Source: CAYYNP01 sp964472545 (GTDB lineage: Bacteria > Planctomycetota > Planctomycetia > Pirellulales > Thermoguttaceae). Taken from it: a stretch of 29,526 bases of DNA. Below the pieces are notes generated by a model that was given only the letters and a program-made list of their open reading frames with translations, was not told the DNA's origin and ran no database searches. Shown here piece after piece: positions 1 to 10,420 of the stretch. Each line of letters starts with the position of its first letter. Within the stretch, counting starts at the first letter, position 1. The translations under genes and the position numbers were made by a program. The stretch lies in NCBI GenBank assembly GCA_964472545.1, contig CAYYNP010000100.1:1-29526 (forward strand), read 5' to 3'.

Positions 1-3000
1 GACACCTCACTCTTGGCGGAATGGAAGAAGGCTGCACGACACCTGACACACGTTGAGATGGAGGCCGGCGGCGTCTATCAGGCCTGCCGTCACGGCTCCT
101 CTCCCGAAATTCCGCTACTCTGCCTGCGTGGGATCAGTGACATCGTGGGCTTCAAGCGGAATCCAGAGTGGACGCAGTTTGCGTGCGACTCAGCCGCTTC
201 ATTGCTCCATGCAATGATCTCGACACTGCCGATGGAGATGTTCCACGATGAAGTAGAGACCGGCTTGCCACCAGCGGGCAAGAAACAGGAAGTGGATCTG
301 GCTGGAGAGTCAGAACCGGAGACGCCAACGCTTGATACGATCGCTAATGCATTCGAGAAGTCATCGTTACCGCTGCTGTGCCGTATTGTTGATCCCAAGG
401 ATCGTATTCCGCGAGCGGAACAGAACAAGCTCGAACAATTCCTCTCGGGCGATGATTCGCGAGTCTTGTGTGTCCTCGGTGGTCCCGGCAGTGGGAAGAC
501 TGCACTTCTGGCGCTAGTTGCGCAAGAGTCCATCGACGCCGGAATCGTGACGTTCGGAATCAAGGCTGACATCCTACCATCTGACGAGCCTCTGAAAGAC
601 TGGGGCCAACGAGCGACAGGCCTTCCAGTAACGCCCAGAGACGCCGTCAAGGCCGTGGCATCTCGATCACGAGTTCTTGTGATTGTCGACCAACTTGACG
701 CGCTTGCCAGCACCGTCGACCTGAGTTCGGATCGGCTCAATGCCGTGATCGAGTTCATCGAACAGTGTTCATCACTGCCTCGAGTATCTGTGATCTGTTC
801 GTGCCGGCCGTTCGACTATTCACACGACGCGCGCTTTGACTCTCTTCACGCGGAGTCTATCGAACTGGAGTTACCTTCGTGGGATGACGTCGCTCATCAA
901 CTGGAGAAGAACGGAGTACAAGACACCGCGACTTGGCCAGCGGAGTTCCGCGAAATGCTTCGGACTCCCCAGCATCTTCAGGTCTACTTGAATCGGTTTC
1001 GTGCCACGGGAAATGCAGATTCCTTTGGCTCGTATCACCTAATGCTCGATGATCTGTGGGCCCAGAGCGTAGTGAGCCCGGCAGAACGCGATCTGCTATA
1101 TCGACTGACCGAGTACCTCATTGACAAGGAGACCCTGTGGGCTCCTCTCGTGCAATTCGAGGAAGACCAAGATGTCCTTCGGTTACTCGAATCAAAGCAC
1201 GTCCTGCAATCCGAGGATCGTAGGATCGGATTCCGACACCAGACACTCTTGGAGCACACAAAAGCTCGTCTCTTCACGAAGCAGAATACGTCACTCTGTA
1301 GTCATGTGCTGGAGCGGCAGGATGCGATCTTCGTTCGGCCCACCGTTTGGGCCGTACTGCGATATCTTCGAGATGCGGATCCCGAAAAGTACCGTGTTGA
1401 GATTGAAGGGCTGTTTGACGCTGCACTGCGCTTGCACATGCGCTATCTCTTGATCGAACTTCTCGGAGAAACTTCCAATCCGGAAGAGTACGAGATTGCG
1501 ATCCTTGCGAAGCAGCTGCACAATGAAGAGGACCGGTTGCGTGTTCTGATCGCTATTCGAGGAAGCGCTGCCTGGTTCCGGGCGCTGAGGACATCGCATC
1601 TTCCGATGGTCATGCGGGGCCCCACCGAGCAACAGTGGCCGATGATTGGGGTCATCGCGGGCGCGTGGAATTTCGATCGAGAGGCGTGCCTCCGGCTGAT
1701 CGAGGGGCATTGGCTTTCGGATCGTGAGAAGGATGAGTTTACGTGGCGCGCCATGAGGGGAATTGGGCAGTGGGACGAGCGAACAGTTGAGATTGTCTGT
1801 ACGCTCATTCGTCGCGCTGACACCGATGGTGACAGAATCTCCTGGGCGGAGCATCTTGTCTCACTGATCTCCGCTGACCAACCGACGCTGGCCCCGAGCG
1901 TCTTCATGGAGACCGTTTCGCGACTCGCTTCACTTGCTGATGAAGATGCCGACCGGGCTTCGGGCCGAGTCGACAGCCCGCTCGAGTCGACCACGTCTTG
2001 GTATGACTTACCTGCGATCGCCGAGGCAGCCCCGACGGAGTTCTTTCGTGCCGGATGGCAGTGGTTTGTCCAAATCTGCGAGAAGTACCACTCTACATCT
2101 AGCTCAACGGTCCTGTACGAATACGGCGGTTCGTGTCGGGCGTTGGATGATACAGCGAGAAGGGGTGAAACCCCCGTATTGGCGGCTTTCTTCGCGGCCA
2201 TTGATGCTGTGGCTGGGAGAACTCCAAACGAGTTTGTGGAGATCACACGGCTATCCTGGGCATCCGAGAGCGCAGTTGTCCATGCGCTGCTTGCGCGCGG
2301 TCTGTGTCTGGTGGCGAGCAAACATCCTCGCATCGCACTTGAGTATCTCAACGGGGATCGCCGACGTTTTCAAGTGGGAACCTGCGAGAGCCACTCGCAG
2401 TCAGCGTCGAAGGAACTGATTGGCGCGCTCGCCCCGCGGCTCAATGCAAACGAGCGCAGGCAACTTGAGGAAGTGATTCTCTCCTCGTCAGTGTTTCGCG
2501 ACGAAGTGGAATTGACGCAGGAACATGAGAAATGGAATCGCGAGGCACGGCTCCGACTGCTCGCTGCGATCCCACCCGACTTACTCTCTCGGCAAGCGTC
2601 CAGAATGGTGGAAACGGAGAAGAAGGCACTTCCCGGGTGGAATCGAGAAGTGCGCGGTCCGCGTAGCGGTTTTGTTCGGCGGTTGCCGCCGATGTCCAAA
2701 GAAGAAATGCTCACTGCCGCAAACGAGGACGTTGTCAGCGCAATCAGTGCAAGCAAGGGGCAGAAACGAACCAGTTCGCGGTGGATCGAAGTTGAAGGCG
2801 GCTGGGAAGAGCCGGGCGGGCCTCAGGCAGCCGGACGTGAGCTCGCTGAATTGGCGAAGGAGCATCCACATAGGTCCATTGAACTCATCAAGGCGCTTCT
2901 TGCCGAAGCCCATGAGGACGCCGCGTCAGAGGCGATTCGCGGTCTCTCCGAAACGAGTCTCACCGATGATGACGTGTTCACGTTCGTTCGCGAAGTTGCC

Positions 3001-4236
3001 GCGCTGAATTCGAAATCCGAAGAGTTGCGGTCGACCATCGGTCACCTGCTGTACGATCGGTGTCGAGAGGGGGGTGGCCTTTCCGACGACCTCTGTGACG
3101 TGGTTCGGGTGTGGTTGTCAGAACCATGGGACTCGAGCTTCGGAGTGTTCGCGGCGACCCGTCCAGAACAGCCGGAAGACATGCCTGCATCGGTTGAGTC
3201 AGTCTTATGGACGGGCAGCCGAGGGCTGCTGGACACGGACCGCTCGTTTTGGCCGTTGCTTGCGATCACGAACGGCTATCTCATGCGCTTACCGCCAGCA
3301 ACAGGGCTGTGGCTTGATGCTGTGGAAAAGCAGTTGCCGACCGACATCGCTGAGCGAACCTGGGCTGCCTACTGCTCGCAACTTCGGTGGCTTCGCCTGA
3401 AAGGCTGTGACCGCGAACGCGGTAGTAGGATTATTGCCGAGCTCTTCACGAGGTATCCGGGATTACGGCAGCGAAAGGAGGCCGTTCGCCTGGTCGCCCA
3501 CGTTGGCGACCTACTTCCCGCATCGTTCCTGATGGAGTTCCTCGATTCACTTCGTGCCGCCAAGTCGTATACGCCTCGGCAAGCATACGGCGAGCTGTTG
3601 ACGTTGATCGCATTTCGCGACGGTGGTGACGGTTGGGCAGCCGAGAGACTATCCAGCGAAACGGCGGCAGCCGGCAATGTCGACACATTCCAAGAACCGA
3701 TTGCTGTTGGTATGGCGTTTGCGGCGGGGCAACTGTGGGACGAGTCGCACGTACGGGCGGAGGCTTCACGTGTCTTGTGTCGCTTGATCCCGAACGCGAC
3801 TGAGCGAGTCAGTCAAGCGATAGCAACAGTTTTCTGGGCACGGGAAGATCTCGCGGCCGATGAAGCAACCGAGTCACTCTTGCAGGCATTTGCCGAGCAT
3901 CCGCAGAGCCTGCCGAGAATGGGCGTTTCCGACTTGGTCGAACATCTCATGGCGCTGTTGCCACACAGGCGAGTTCTGGTCTTGAGCGTTTGCAGAGCGA
4001 TTCTGAAAGCCGGCCGTCAAGAAACCGGCCTGTTCGAGATCGGCTCGCAATTGCGAAAGATCGCGATGACACTCCAGCGGTTCTCTGACACGCGAAACGA
4101 CGGCCTATCGCTCCTCGAAGACCTCCTTCGCCTTGGTCTCGACGATGCCTTCAGAGTTCTACGTGATATCGACATTCGGCCAAGCGCCACGCAGGAGCAC
4201 GCGCCGCGACTACGCCGTCGGCGGCGAAGGCGCTGA
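1..4236 (+). CDS. STAND NTPase with N-terminal nucleoside-phosphorylase-like domain, 5' truncated by the window edge
   Basis: The frame is open to base 1, so the gene begins outside the window. Residues below count from the TTG at 13. Residues 11-65 match the end of the nucleoside phosphorylase/MTAN fold: HVEMEAGG (E15, M16, E17) and RGISDIVG (D43) correspond to the substrate-binding Glu and catalytic Asp of that family. A linker follows, then a P-loop NTPase with Walker A GGPGSGKT (156-163), Walker B VLVIVDQLDAL (221-231) and a sensor-like VICSCRP (260-266). About 1000 further residues are helical-looking and probably form the sensor. This layout is typical of STAND/Avs-type anti-phage proteins, in which phosphorylase domains act as ATP or purine nucleosidase effectors. 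G+C looks lower than in the neighbours, which suggests transfer. The C-terminus ends in seven arginines. The STAND call is firm; the defence role is inferred. Confidence 0.85.
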   Translation, partial: DTSLLAEWKKAARHLTHVEMEAGGVYQACRHGSSPEIPLLCLRGISDIVGFKRNPEWTQFACDSAASLLHAMISTLPMEMFHDEVETGLPPAGKKQEVDLAGESEPETPTLDTIANAFEKSSLPLLCRIVDPKDRIPRAEQNKLEQFLSGDDSRVLCVLGGPGSGKTALLALVAQESIDAGIVTFGIKADILPSDEPLKDWGQRATGLPVTPRDAVKAVASRSRVLVIVDQLDALASTVDLSSDRLNAVIEFIEQCSSLPRVSVICSCRPFDYSHDARFDSLHAESIELELPSWDDVAHQLEKNGVQDTATWPAEFREMLRTPQHLQVYLNRFRATGNADSFGSYHLMLDDLWAQSVVSPAERDLLYRLTEYLIDKETLWAPLVQFEEDQDVLRLLESKHVLQSEDRRIGFRHQTLLEHTKARLFTKQNTSLCSHVLERQDAIFVRPTVWAVLRYLRDADPEKYRVEIEGLFDAALRLHMRYLLIELLGETSNPEEYEIAILAKQLHNEEDRLRVLIAIRGSAAWFRALRTSHLPMVMRGPTEQQWPMIGVIAGAWNFDREACLRLIEGHWLSDREKDEFTWRAMRGIGQWDERTVEIVCTLIRRADTDGDRISWAEHLVSLISADQPTLAPSVFMETVSRLASLADEDADRASGRVDSPLESTTSWYDLPAIAEAAPTEFFRAGWQWFVQICEKYHSTSSSTVLYEYGGSCRALDDTARRGETPVLAAFFAAIDAVAGRTPNEFVEITRLSWASESAVVHALLARGLCLVASKHPRIALEYLNGDRRRFQVGTCESHSQSASKELIGALAPRLNANERRQLEEVILSSSVFRDEVELTQEHEKWNREARLRLLAAIPPDLLSRQASRMVETEKKALPGWNREVRGPRSGFVRRLPPMSKEEMLTAANEDVVSAISASKGQKRTSSRWIEVEGGWEEPGGPQAAGRELAELAKEHPHRSIELIKALLAEAHEDAASEAIRGLSETSLTDDDVFTFVREVAALNSKSEELRSTIGHLLYDRCREGGGLSDDLCDVVRVWLSEPWDSSFGVFAATRPEQPEDMPASVESVLWTGSRGLLDTDRSFWPLLAITNGYLMRLPPATGLWLDAVEKQLPTDIAERTWAAYCSQLRWLRLKGCDRERGSRIIAELFTRYPGLRQRKEAVRLVAHVGDLLPASFLMEFLDSLRAAKSYTPRQAYGELLTLIAFRDGGDGWAAERLSSETAAAGNVDTFQEPIAVGMAFAAGQLWDESHVRAEASRVLCRLIPNATERVSQAIATVFWAREDLAADEATESLLQAFAEHPQSLPRMGVSDLVEHLMALLPHRRVLVLSVCRAILKAGRQETGLFEIGSQLRKIAMTLQRFSDTRNDGLSLLEDLLRLGLDDAFRVLRDIDIRPSATQEHAPRLRRRRRRR

Positions 4237-4277
4237 AAGGTGGACATCGTTCAACGTCCTGCCGAGTTGTAGTTCGC

Positions 4278-5750
4278 CTATTCAGCCGCCCTCTCAAATC
4301 CCCCCATCACGTTCTTCAGCCAACTCATCGTCGGCACCGGCAGCGGGTCGAAGCCGTTGAGCAGGGCCAGATACGTGGTCATGTGGGCGTTGAAGTAGGT
4401 GGCGAAGAGTGCGCGTTGGTACGGGGTGTCGCCTTCGGCGTGGAGTGTGACGGTCTTGGCGTTGGCTTTCATTACTAGCTCGACCGTCTTGTCTAGCCGC
4501 AGGCGGATTCTGGGCTGTTCGTCGGCGGAGCGGATGAGGTAGTAGACCCAGCGGTCGTCGTCGAGGCCGGCGGCGGCCGATTCGGTGCCGGCGCGGATCG
4601 ACTCGACCAGATTGTGGAGGAACTCGGGGGCGTCGTAGAAGGCGGCGTTGAGCTTGGAGCGCTCGTGGATCTGGGTCCGCACCTCGTGGCCGATCGCCCG
4701 GAGGTTGCGGTCGGTGAGTACGAAGGGCACCGTTTTTTTCCAGAGATCGAGCGACGGGAGCGGCTCGTCGCCCGCGTAGGGGATGCCGTAGAGCAGGAAG
4801 AAGGCCGTTTGCTTGGCGGGATTGTCTCGGAAGGGGACGTCGGGGCCGAAGCGTGCCCGCCATCCGGTCAGCAGGGTTTTGACGGCCGGATATTCGAGAT
4901 CGGCATCGCTCAGCCCACCGCCGGAGCCGGGCTTCAGGCCGAGGCCGGCCAGGAACGTGAGCGACGCGGTCAGTTGCAGGCAGACGCTTTCGCGCGGCTG
5001 TAGCACGTAGGCCGGGTTGTTTTCGTCCGCGGGGAGTTGCATCAGCGGGAGCCCGGCGGCGTGGGCGATCTCGCGCAGTTCGCCGCCGGTGGCCAACGCG
5101 ACCTTCAGCGGCGTCTTGTCTCGGACCGTGTTGTAGCAGTGGATCGTCTCCTCGGTGTTTCCGGAGAAACTGCTGAAGATGGCCAGCGTCTGCTCGTCGA
5201 CGTGGTCGGCGTTGGGTTCGTCGGCGTGGACGACGTCGATCTCGACGCTCGATTTCCGCGCGTTGCCGATGATCTCCGCCGTAATGTCGTGTGGCGCGCC
5301 GGACCCTCCGAGGCCGAAGATCTTGACTTTGGTGATCGTCTTGTCTGCGTGCTTAGCCCGAAAGTCCTGAACCGCCCTCAACGCCTGCTGCCGCATGCAG
5401 TCGACGTGGTCCGGCCAGTGGGCGAGCCGCCGCAGCATGCCGGTATGGTCGATCAACTTCACGAAACGCTCGTCGTCGAGCAGGCCGTCGGGCCCGGCAA
5501 TTGCCAACACGGCCTGGACGGCCGCCTGTTCTACCGACGCGGCGGCGGCAACCCCGGCGTATTGCTCGGCCTGGTCGGCATGAAATCCGCCGGACGGCTC
5601 CGAATAGGCGATTTCGGCCTGCTGCCGGATCGTTTCGGCCAGTCGTTCGAGGATCCGATCCTCGTTTGGCCGATCGGCAACCAGTGCGGCGATCGCCGCG
5701 CGCCGCATCTCGGGCGGGCCTTCGACGAGGGTTTGCAGCGGGTCCGGCAT
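4278..5750 (-). CDS. SIS-domain bifunctional phosphoglucose/phosphomannose isomerase-like protein
   Basis: This is probably a cytoplasmic sugar isomerase interconverting glucose-6-P or mannose-6-P with fructose-6-P. I chose the ATG at 5750 (490 residues); an in-frame TTG at 5768 has no better ribosome site. The first SIS domain starts near residue 140, with FGLGGSGAP (145-153) and FSSFSGNTEET (192-202), the sugar-phosphate loops. The second half carries APEFLHN (374-380), where E376 fits the catalytic Glu of the PGI/PMI family. The C-terminal PVPTMSWLKN (471-480) supplies the conserved Lys, K479. Family members are usually about 330-350 residues, so the first ~135 residues are an extra helical, Ala/Glu-rich extension I do not recognise. 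The gene is divergent from a classical pgi and converges with the STAND gene 41 bp away. Substrate preference cannot be read from sequence. Confidence 0.85.
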   Translation of the reverse strand: MPDPLQTLVEGPPEMRRAAIAALVADRPNEDRILERLAETIRQQAEIAYSEPSGGFHADQAEQYAGVAAAASVEQAAVQAVLAIAGPDGLLDDERFVKLIDHTGMLRRLAHWPDHVDCMRQQALRAVQDFRAKHADKTITKVKIFGLGGSGAPHDITAEIIGNARKSSVEIDVVHADEPNADHVDEQTLAIFSSFSGNTEETIHCYNTVRDKTPLKVALATGGELREIAHAAGLPLMQLPADENNPAYVLQPRESVCLQLTASLTFLAGLGLKPGSGGGLSDADLEYPAVKTLLTGWRARFGPDVPFRDNPAKQTAFFLLYGIPYAGDEPLPSLDLWKKTVPFVLTDRNLRAIGHEVRTQIHERSKLNAAFYDAPEFLHNLVESIRAGTESAAAGLDDDRWVYYLIRSADEQPRIRLRLDKTVELVMKANAKTVTLHAEGDTPYQRALFATYFNAHMTTYLALLNGFDPLPVPTMSWLKNVMGGFERAAE

Positions 5751-5929
5751 GTCTCGATGCACTTTCAAGAGTGAGGCAACTGGGCATGGTAGGCAAAGCG
5801 CCGAGTATCGTCGATACGCCGCCGACGGTCAACTCGAACGCCGCCGGCCGTTCGCCCCGCCCCCCTTTCCCAGACGGGGCCGCTTGGCTATGCTAACGCG
5901 GAAATCACGTGCTAGACAAGGACTCCGAC

Positions 5930-7591
<1,662 letters not shown>

Positions 7592-7596
7592 CCTCG

Positions 7597-7626
7597 TTGC
7601 ACACTGCCGCCGTCGTGTAGTAGAAT
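7597..7626 (+). promoter_or_regulatory. Candidate sigma-70-like promoter for the heparinase-like gene
   Basis: TTGCAC (7597-7602) and TAGAAT (7621-7626) are separated by 18 bases and match the -35/-10 consensus at 4/6 and 5/6 positions. Transcription would start near 7633, giving a leader of about 90 bases before the ATG at 7723. This is pattern matching only; planctomycete promoters are not well defined. Confidence 0.35.
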
Positions 7627-7722
7627 GCGTTCCGTCGTCACTACGGCGCTCGGCAAAGGGCGATGGCGCCCCGCCATTGCGTCCGACTTGAACGTCGCCG
7701 TATCTACTCCAGGGAGCCCGTG

Positions 7723-10302
7723 ATGAGCAAGAACCGTCGAACGACGTGGCTGGTTGCGGCCGTCTTACTTTCGTTTACTACGCCGGCCGCAGCCCAAGAG
7801 AAAGATCGAAGCTGGCAGTTCGTGCTCGACGGCCTCTTCGTCGGCGGCACCAAGCCGCTCTATCTCTACGCCCGAGAGCAAGACGGTAAGTGGATCGCCG
7901 TGGTCGGCAGTTCGCGGGATCCCGACCGCCAGGGCAAGAAGACCTACAACCGAAGCTGGTACTACGGCGATCTGTCCAACGTGCCCTTGAAGGACGGCCG
8001 GATGAAAGGGCGTTTCACATTGCACGTGACGCCCGACTTGTGGGTGCCGCGCGATCACCGCGGCTACACGATCGACTTCGAGATCGACGCGGCTCTGAAG
8101 GGTACCGATCGATGCGACGGCAGTTGGAAGCTCGTTTCGATCAACAGCCAAGACGAGTCGACCAAGGGATTCGGCCGCGGCGGCAAGGTCACCGGCACGT
8201 CGAAGCCGCCCGACACGCCCGAGTTGCCCGAGCCGGTCACCTTCGAGTGCAGGATGCAGGGAGCACTCGTCGGGGGCGATCCGGCCTACGGCGGCCGCTG
8301 CATGGTGCTCTGGCTGGGATTGGAAGACGGCAAGCTGACCTCCACGATCCACGGATCGCTGAGTCAGAAGTGGCAGACTTTCGGCCGCACGCCGTTCTCC
8401 TTCAGGGGCAACATGGCCAGCGCCGATTACGATCGTTTGACCGCCCATATTACCGTGCCCGCCAAAACACTCGACATGGAGCCCTGCCGCTATGTATTCG
8501 ATATCGACGGTCGGCGGATGGACGAGGTGCTGGTGGGGACCTACAAGCTGACGGTCGAGATCGACGGCAAGCCGGACGTATCGATCGACGGCAGCTTCGA
8601 CGGCGGCTGGTCCGAAGGCGTCACGCATCTGACCTCCGACGACCGGCCGTGGCACGCGGCGGTCAAGGGCTTCGAGCCGCCGGCTCCCGGCGAGCACCCG
8701 CGGCTCTTGTTCCGCCGCAGCGATCTGCCGGCGCTGCGCCAAAAGGCACAAACGCCGGAAGGCCAGGCGATCATCAAGCGACTGCGTTATCTGCTCGACG
8801 GCGGCGACGGCCAGACGATGACCGGTGTCTTCAGCAAGGCAAGCCACGCTTACATGGGCGGCGGATACAGCAACTCCGTGCTCAACGCGCCGGGCGTCTA
8901 CACGATTAGCCACGCCGCCGGATACGGCCTGCTGTATCAACTCACCGGCGAAAAGAAGTACGCCGCTTTCGGCCGGCAGTGTTTTGAACGGGCGTTGGCC
9001 GGCACACGCGACCGCGACGACCGCTATAGCTTCCGCGCTCCCGGCGGAGCGCTGCGGGCCGGTCCGTCGCTAGGCTGGTACGCCGTGGGATACGATCTCT
9101 GCTACGACGGCTGGGACAAGGCCACGCGGGAGAAGTTCGGCCGCGCGATCGCCGAGTATGAGGCAGGCTACAAAGACAAAACCATCGATCTCGAGGCGCT
9201 GGTCCGCGGGACCATGCCGCCGGGAAGCAATCACTTCGGCATGCAGATTGGCGGAGTCTCGCTCGCGCTGCTGGCCGTCTCGGGCGAGAAGTTCGTCGAC
9301 CAGGCACGGATCGACACGCTGCTGAGCATCGCCGAGCAGAGCATGATCCGCAACGTCTCCGAAGGTTTTGGCGACGGCGGCTTCTTCGCCGAGGGCGACG
9401 GGACCGGCTCGATGGCCTCGCACATTGCGTATCTCAGTGCCGTGCAAGCCTGGAAAAACGCCAAGGGCCTCGATTTCGTCAACGTCGAGCGGCCCAACGT
9501 GCGGATGACGGCACTGAAGTGGATCTATCAAACCGTGGTTCGCGACGGCAAGCCCGATTTCTGGCCCATCCGCGGCAGCTACGGACACAACGTCTGGTCG
9601 CGCGAGGGGCTCAGCGGCGGCGGGTATTTTGCCATCGGGCTGGCCGGTGTGACCGATCGGCAGCGGGCGGCCATGAAGGGGTACTACAACCGCTTCCTGG
9701 GCGAGCCGGACGCTGCCGCCGGCAAACCGTACGACACGGTCAGCCGATATCCGCACGTCGCCGTCTGTGCGCTGGTCAACTGGCCGCTCGACGCGGCGCC
9801 AAAAGGCCCCGGCGACGTGCTGCCGTTGTGCTATCGCGATTCCCACTGCGGCTTCTACGCCTGGCGCAATCGCTGGCACGACGGCAACGACACCGTGATC
9901 ACCCTGCTCTCCAACCGCACCGAAGGCTACATGGGGGCCAAGCCGGACCGGGCGCTCTGCCTGAACACCATCGGCCGCCACGAGCGATGGGGCACCGTCA
10001 AGGACGGGCCGACCAAGTACTGGCAGACGTCGCCCCGCGGCCAATCGAGTTCACTCACGCTTTCCGACGGCACCTGCTTCGCCGTCGACTTCACCGGCGC
10101 CAGCGGGGCCGACGTGATGCTGGTCACCACCGGCAAGGCGGAAGGACAGTCCGTCAAGCTCGGCGGCCGCACGCTCACCTTCTACTTCCCCACAAAGGAA
10201 GACGCCCCGAAAGTGCAGATCAAGGGTAACGCGGCCGTGATTGGCCGACAGCGTGTAACGCTCGACGACGGCCACCTCGTGCTGGGCGTTGCCGGCAAGT
10301 AG
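7723..10302 (+). CDS. Secreted heparinase II/III-like protein with N-terminal beta-type modules
   Basis: Probably an exported polysaccharide lyase or a related polysaccharide-binding protein. The ATG at 7723 follows GGGAG by about 7 bases and opens a clear signal peptide: basic SKNRR, a hydrophobic core, then PAAA before Q25 as a likely signal peptidase I site. Mature residues up to about 310 look like two similar beta-rich modules; each has a hydrophobic strand pair around LFVGG or ALVGG, a tryptophan or aromatic-rich middle, and an end resembling DGSWKLV or DGSFDGGW. From about residue 325 the segment EHPRLLFRRSDLPALRQK starts the alpha/alpha toroid typical of heparinase II/III and alginate-lyase proteins. 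The region around residues 690-720 (YRDSHCGFYAWRNRW) begins the C-terminal beta part. The total is 859 residues. Substrate is unknown. An alternative ATG at 7663 would bury the signal peptide and is rejected. Confidence 0.78.
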   Translation: MSKNRRTTWLVAAVLLSFTTPAAAQEKDRSWQFVLDGLFVGGTKPLYLYAREQDGKWIAVVGSSRDPDRQGKKTYNRSWYYGDLSNVPLKDGRMKGRFTLHVTPDLWVPRDHRGYTIDFEIDAALKGTDRCDGSWKLVSINSQDESTKGFGRGGKVTGTSKPPDTPELPEPVTFECRMQGALVGGDPAYGGRCMVLWLGLEDGKLTSTIHGSLSQKWQTFGRTPFSFRGNMASADYDRLTAHITVPAKTLDMEPCRYVFDIDGRRMDEVLVGTYKLTVEIDGKPDVSIDGSFDGGWSEGVTHLTSDDRPWHAAVKGFEPPAPGEHPRLLFRRSDLPALRQKAQTPEGQAIIKRLRYLLDGGDGQTMTGVFSKASHAYMGGGYSNSVLNAPGVYTISHAAGYGLLYQLTGEKKYAAFGRQCFERALAGTRDRDDRYSFRAPGGALRAGPSLGWYAVGYDLCYDGWDKATREKFGRAIAEYEAGYKDKTIDLEALVRGTMPPGSNHFGMQIGGVSLALLAVSGEKFVDQARIDTLLSIAEQSMIRNVSEGFGDGGFFAEGDGTGSMASHIAYLSAVQAWKNAKGLDFVNVERPNVRMTALKWIYQTVVRDGKPDFWPIRGSYGHNVWSREGLSGGGYFAIGLAGVTDRQRAAMKGYYNRFLGEPDAAAGKPYDTVSRYPHVAVCALVNWPLDAAPKGPGDVLPLCYRDSHCGFYAWRNRWHDGNDTVITLLSNRTEGYMGAKPDRALCLNTIGRHERWGTVKDGPTKYWQTSPRGQSSSLTLSDGTCFAVDFTGASGADVMLVTTGKAEGQSVKLGGRTLTFYFPTKEDAPKVQIKGNAAVIGRQRVTLDDGHLVLGVAGK

Positions 10303-10305
10303 GCG

Positions 10306-10391
10306 GGGTGGCATGCCCACGCTTGCGTGGGCATGAGAGTGGTTTCCTCGCACGTTTCAAACATGCCCACGCAAGCGTGGGCATGCCACCC
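10306..10391. repeat. Paired inverted palindromes between convergent genes
   Basis: A 30-base arm at 10306-10335 is perfectly inverted at 10362-10391 around a 26-base spacer. Each arm is itself a hairpin: ATGCCCACGC, a short loop, then GTGGGCAT. The element begins three bases after the stop of the heparinase-like gene and ends 30 bases before the stop of the convergent methyltransferase gene. It may end transcription in both directions, but there is no T-tract. The nested palindrome layout is like REP/BIME elements mobilised by Y1 (RAYT) transposases; that link is inferred. Confidence 0.8.
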
Positions 10392-10420
10392 GGTGCTCTT
10401 CCCCAGCCACTCCGTCGTCT

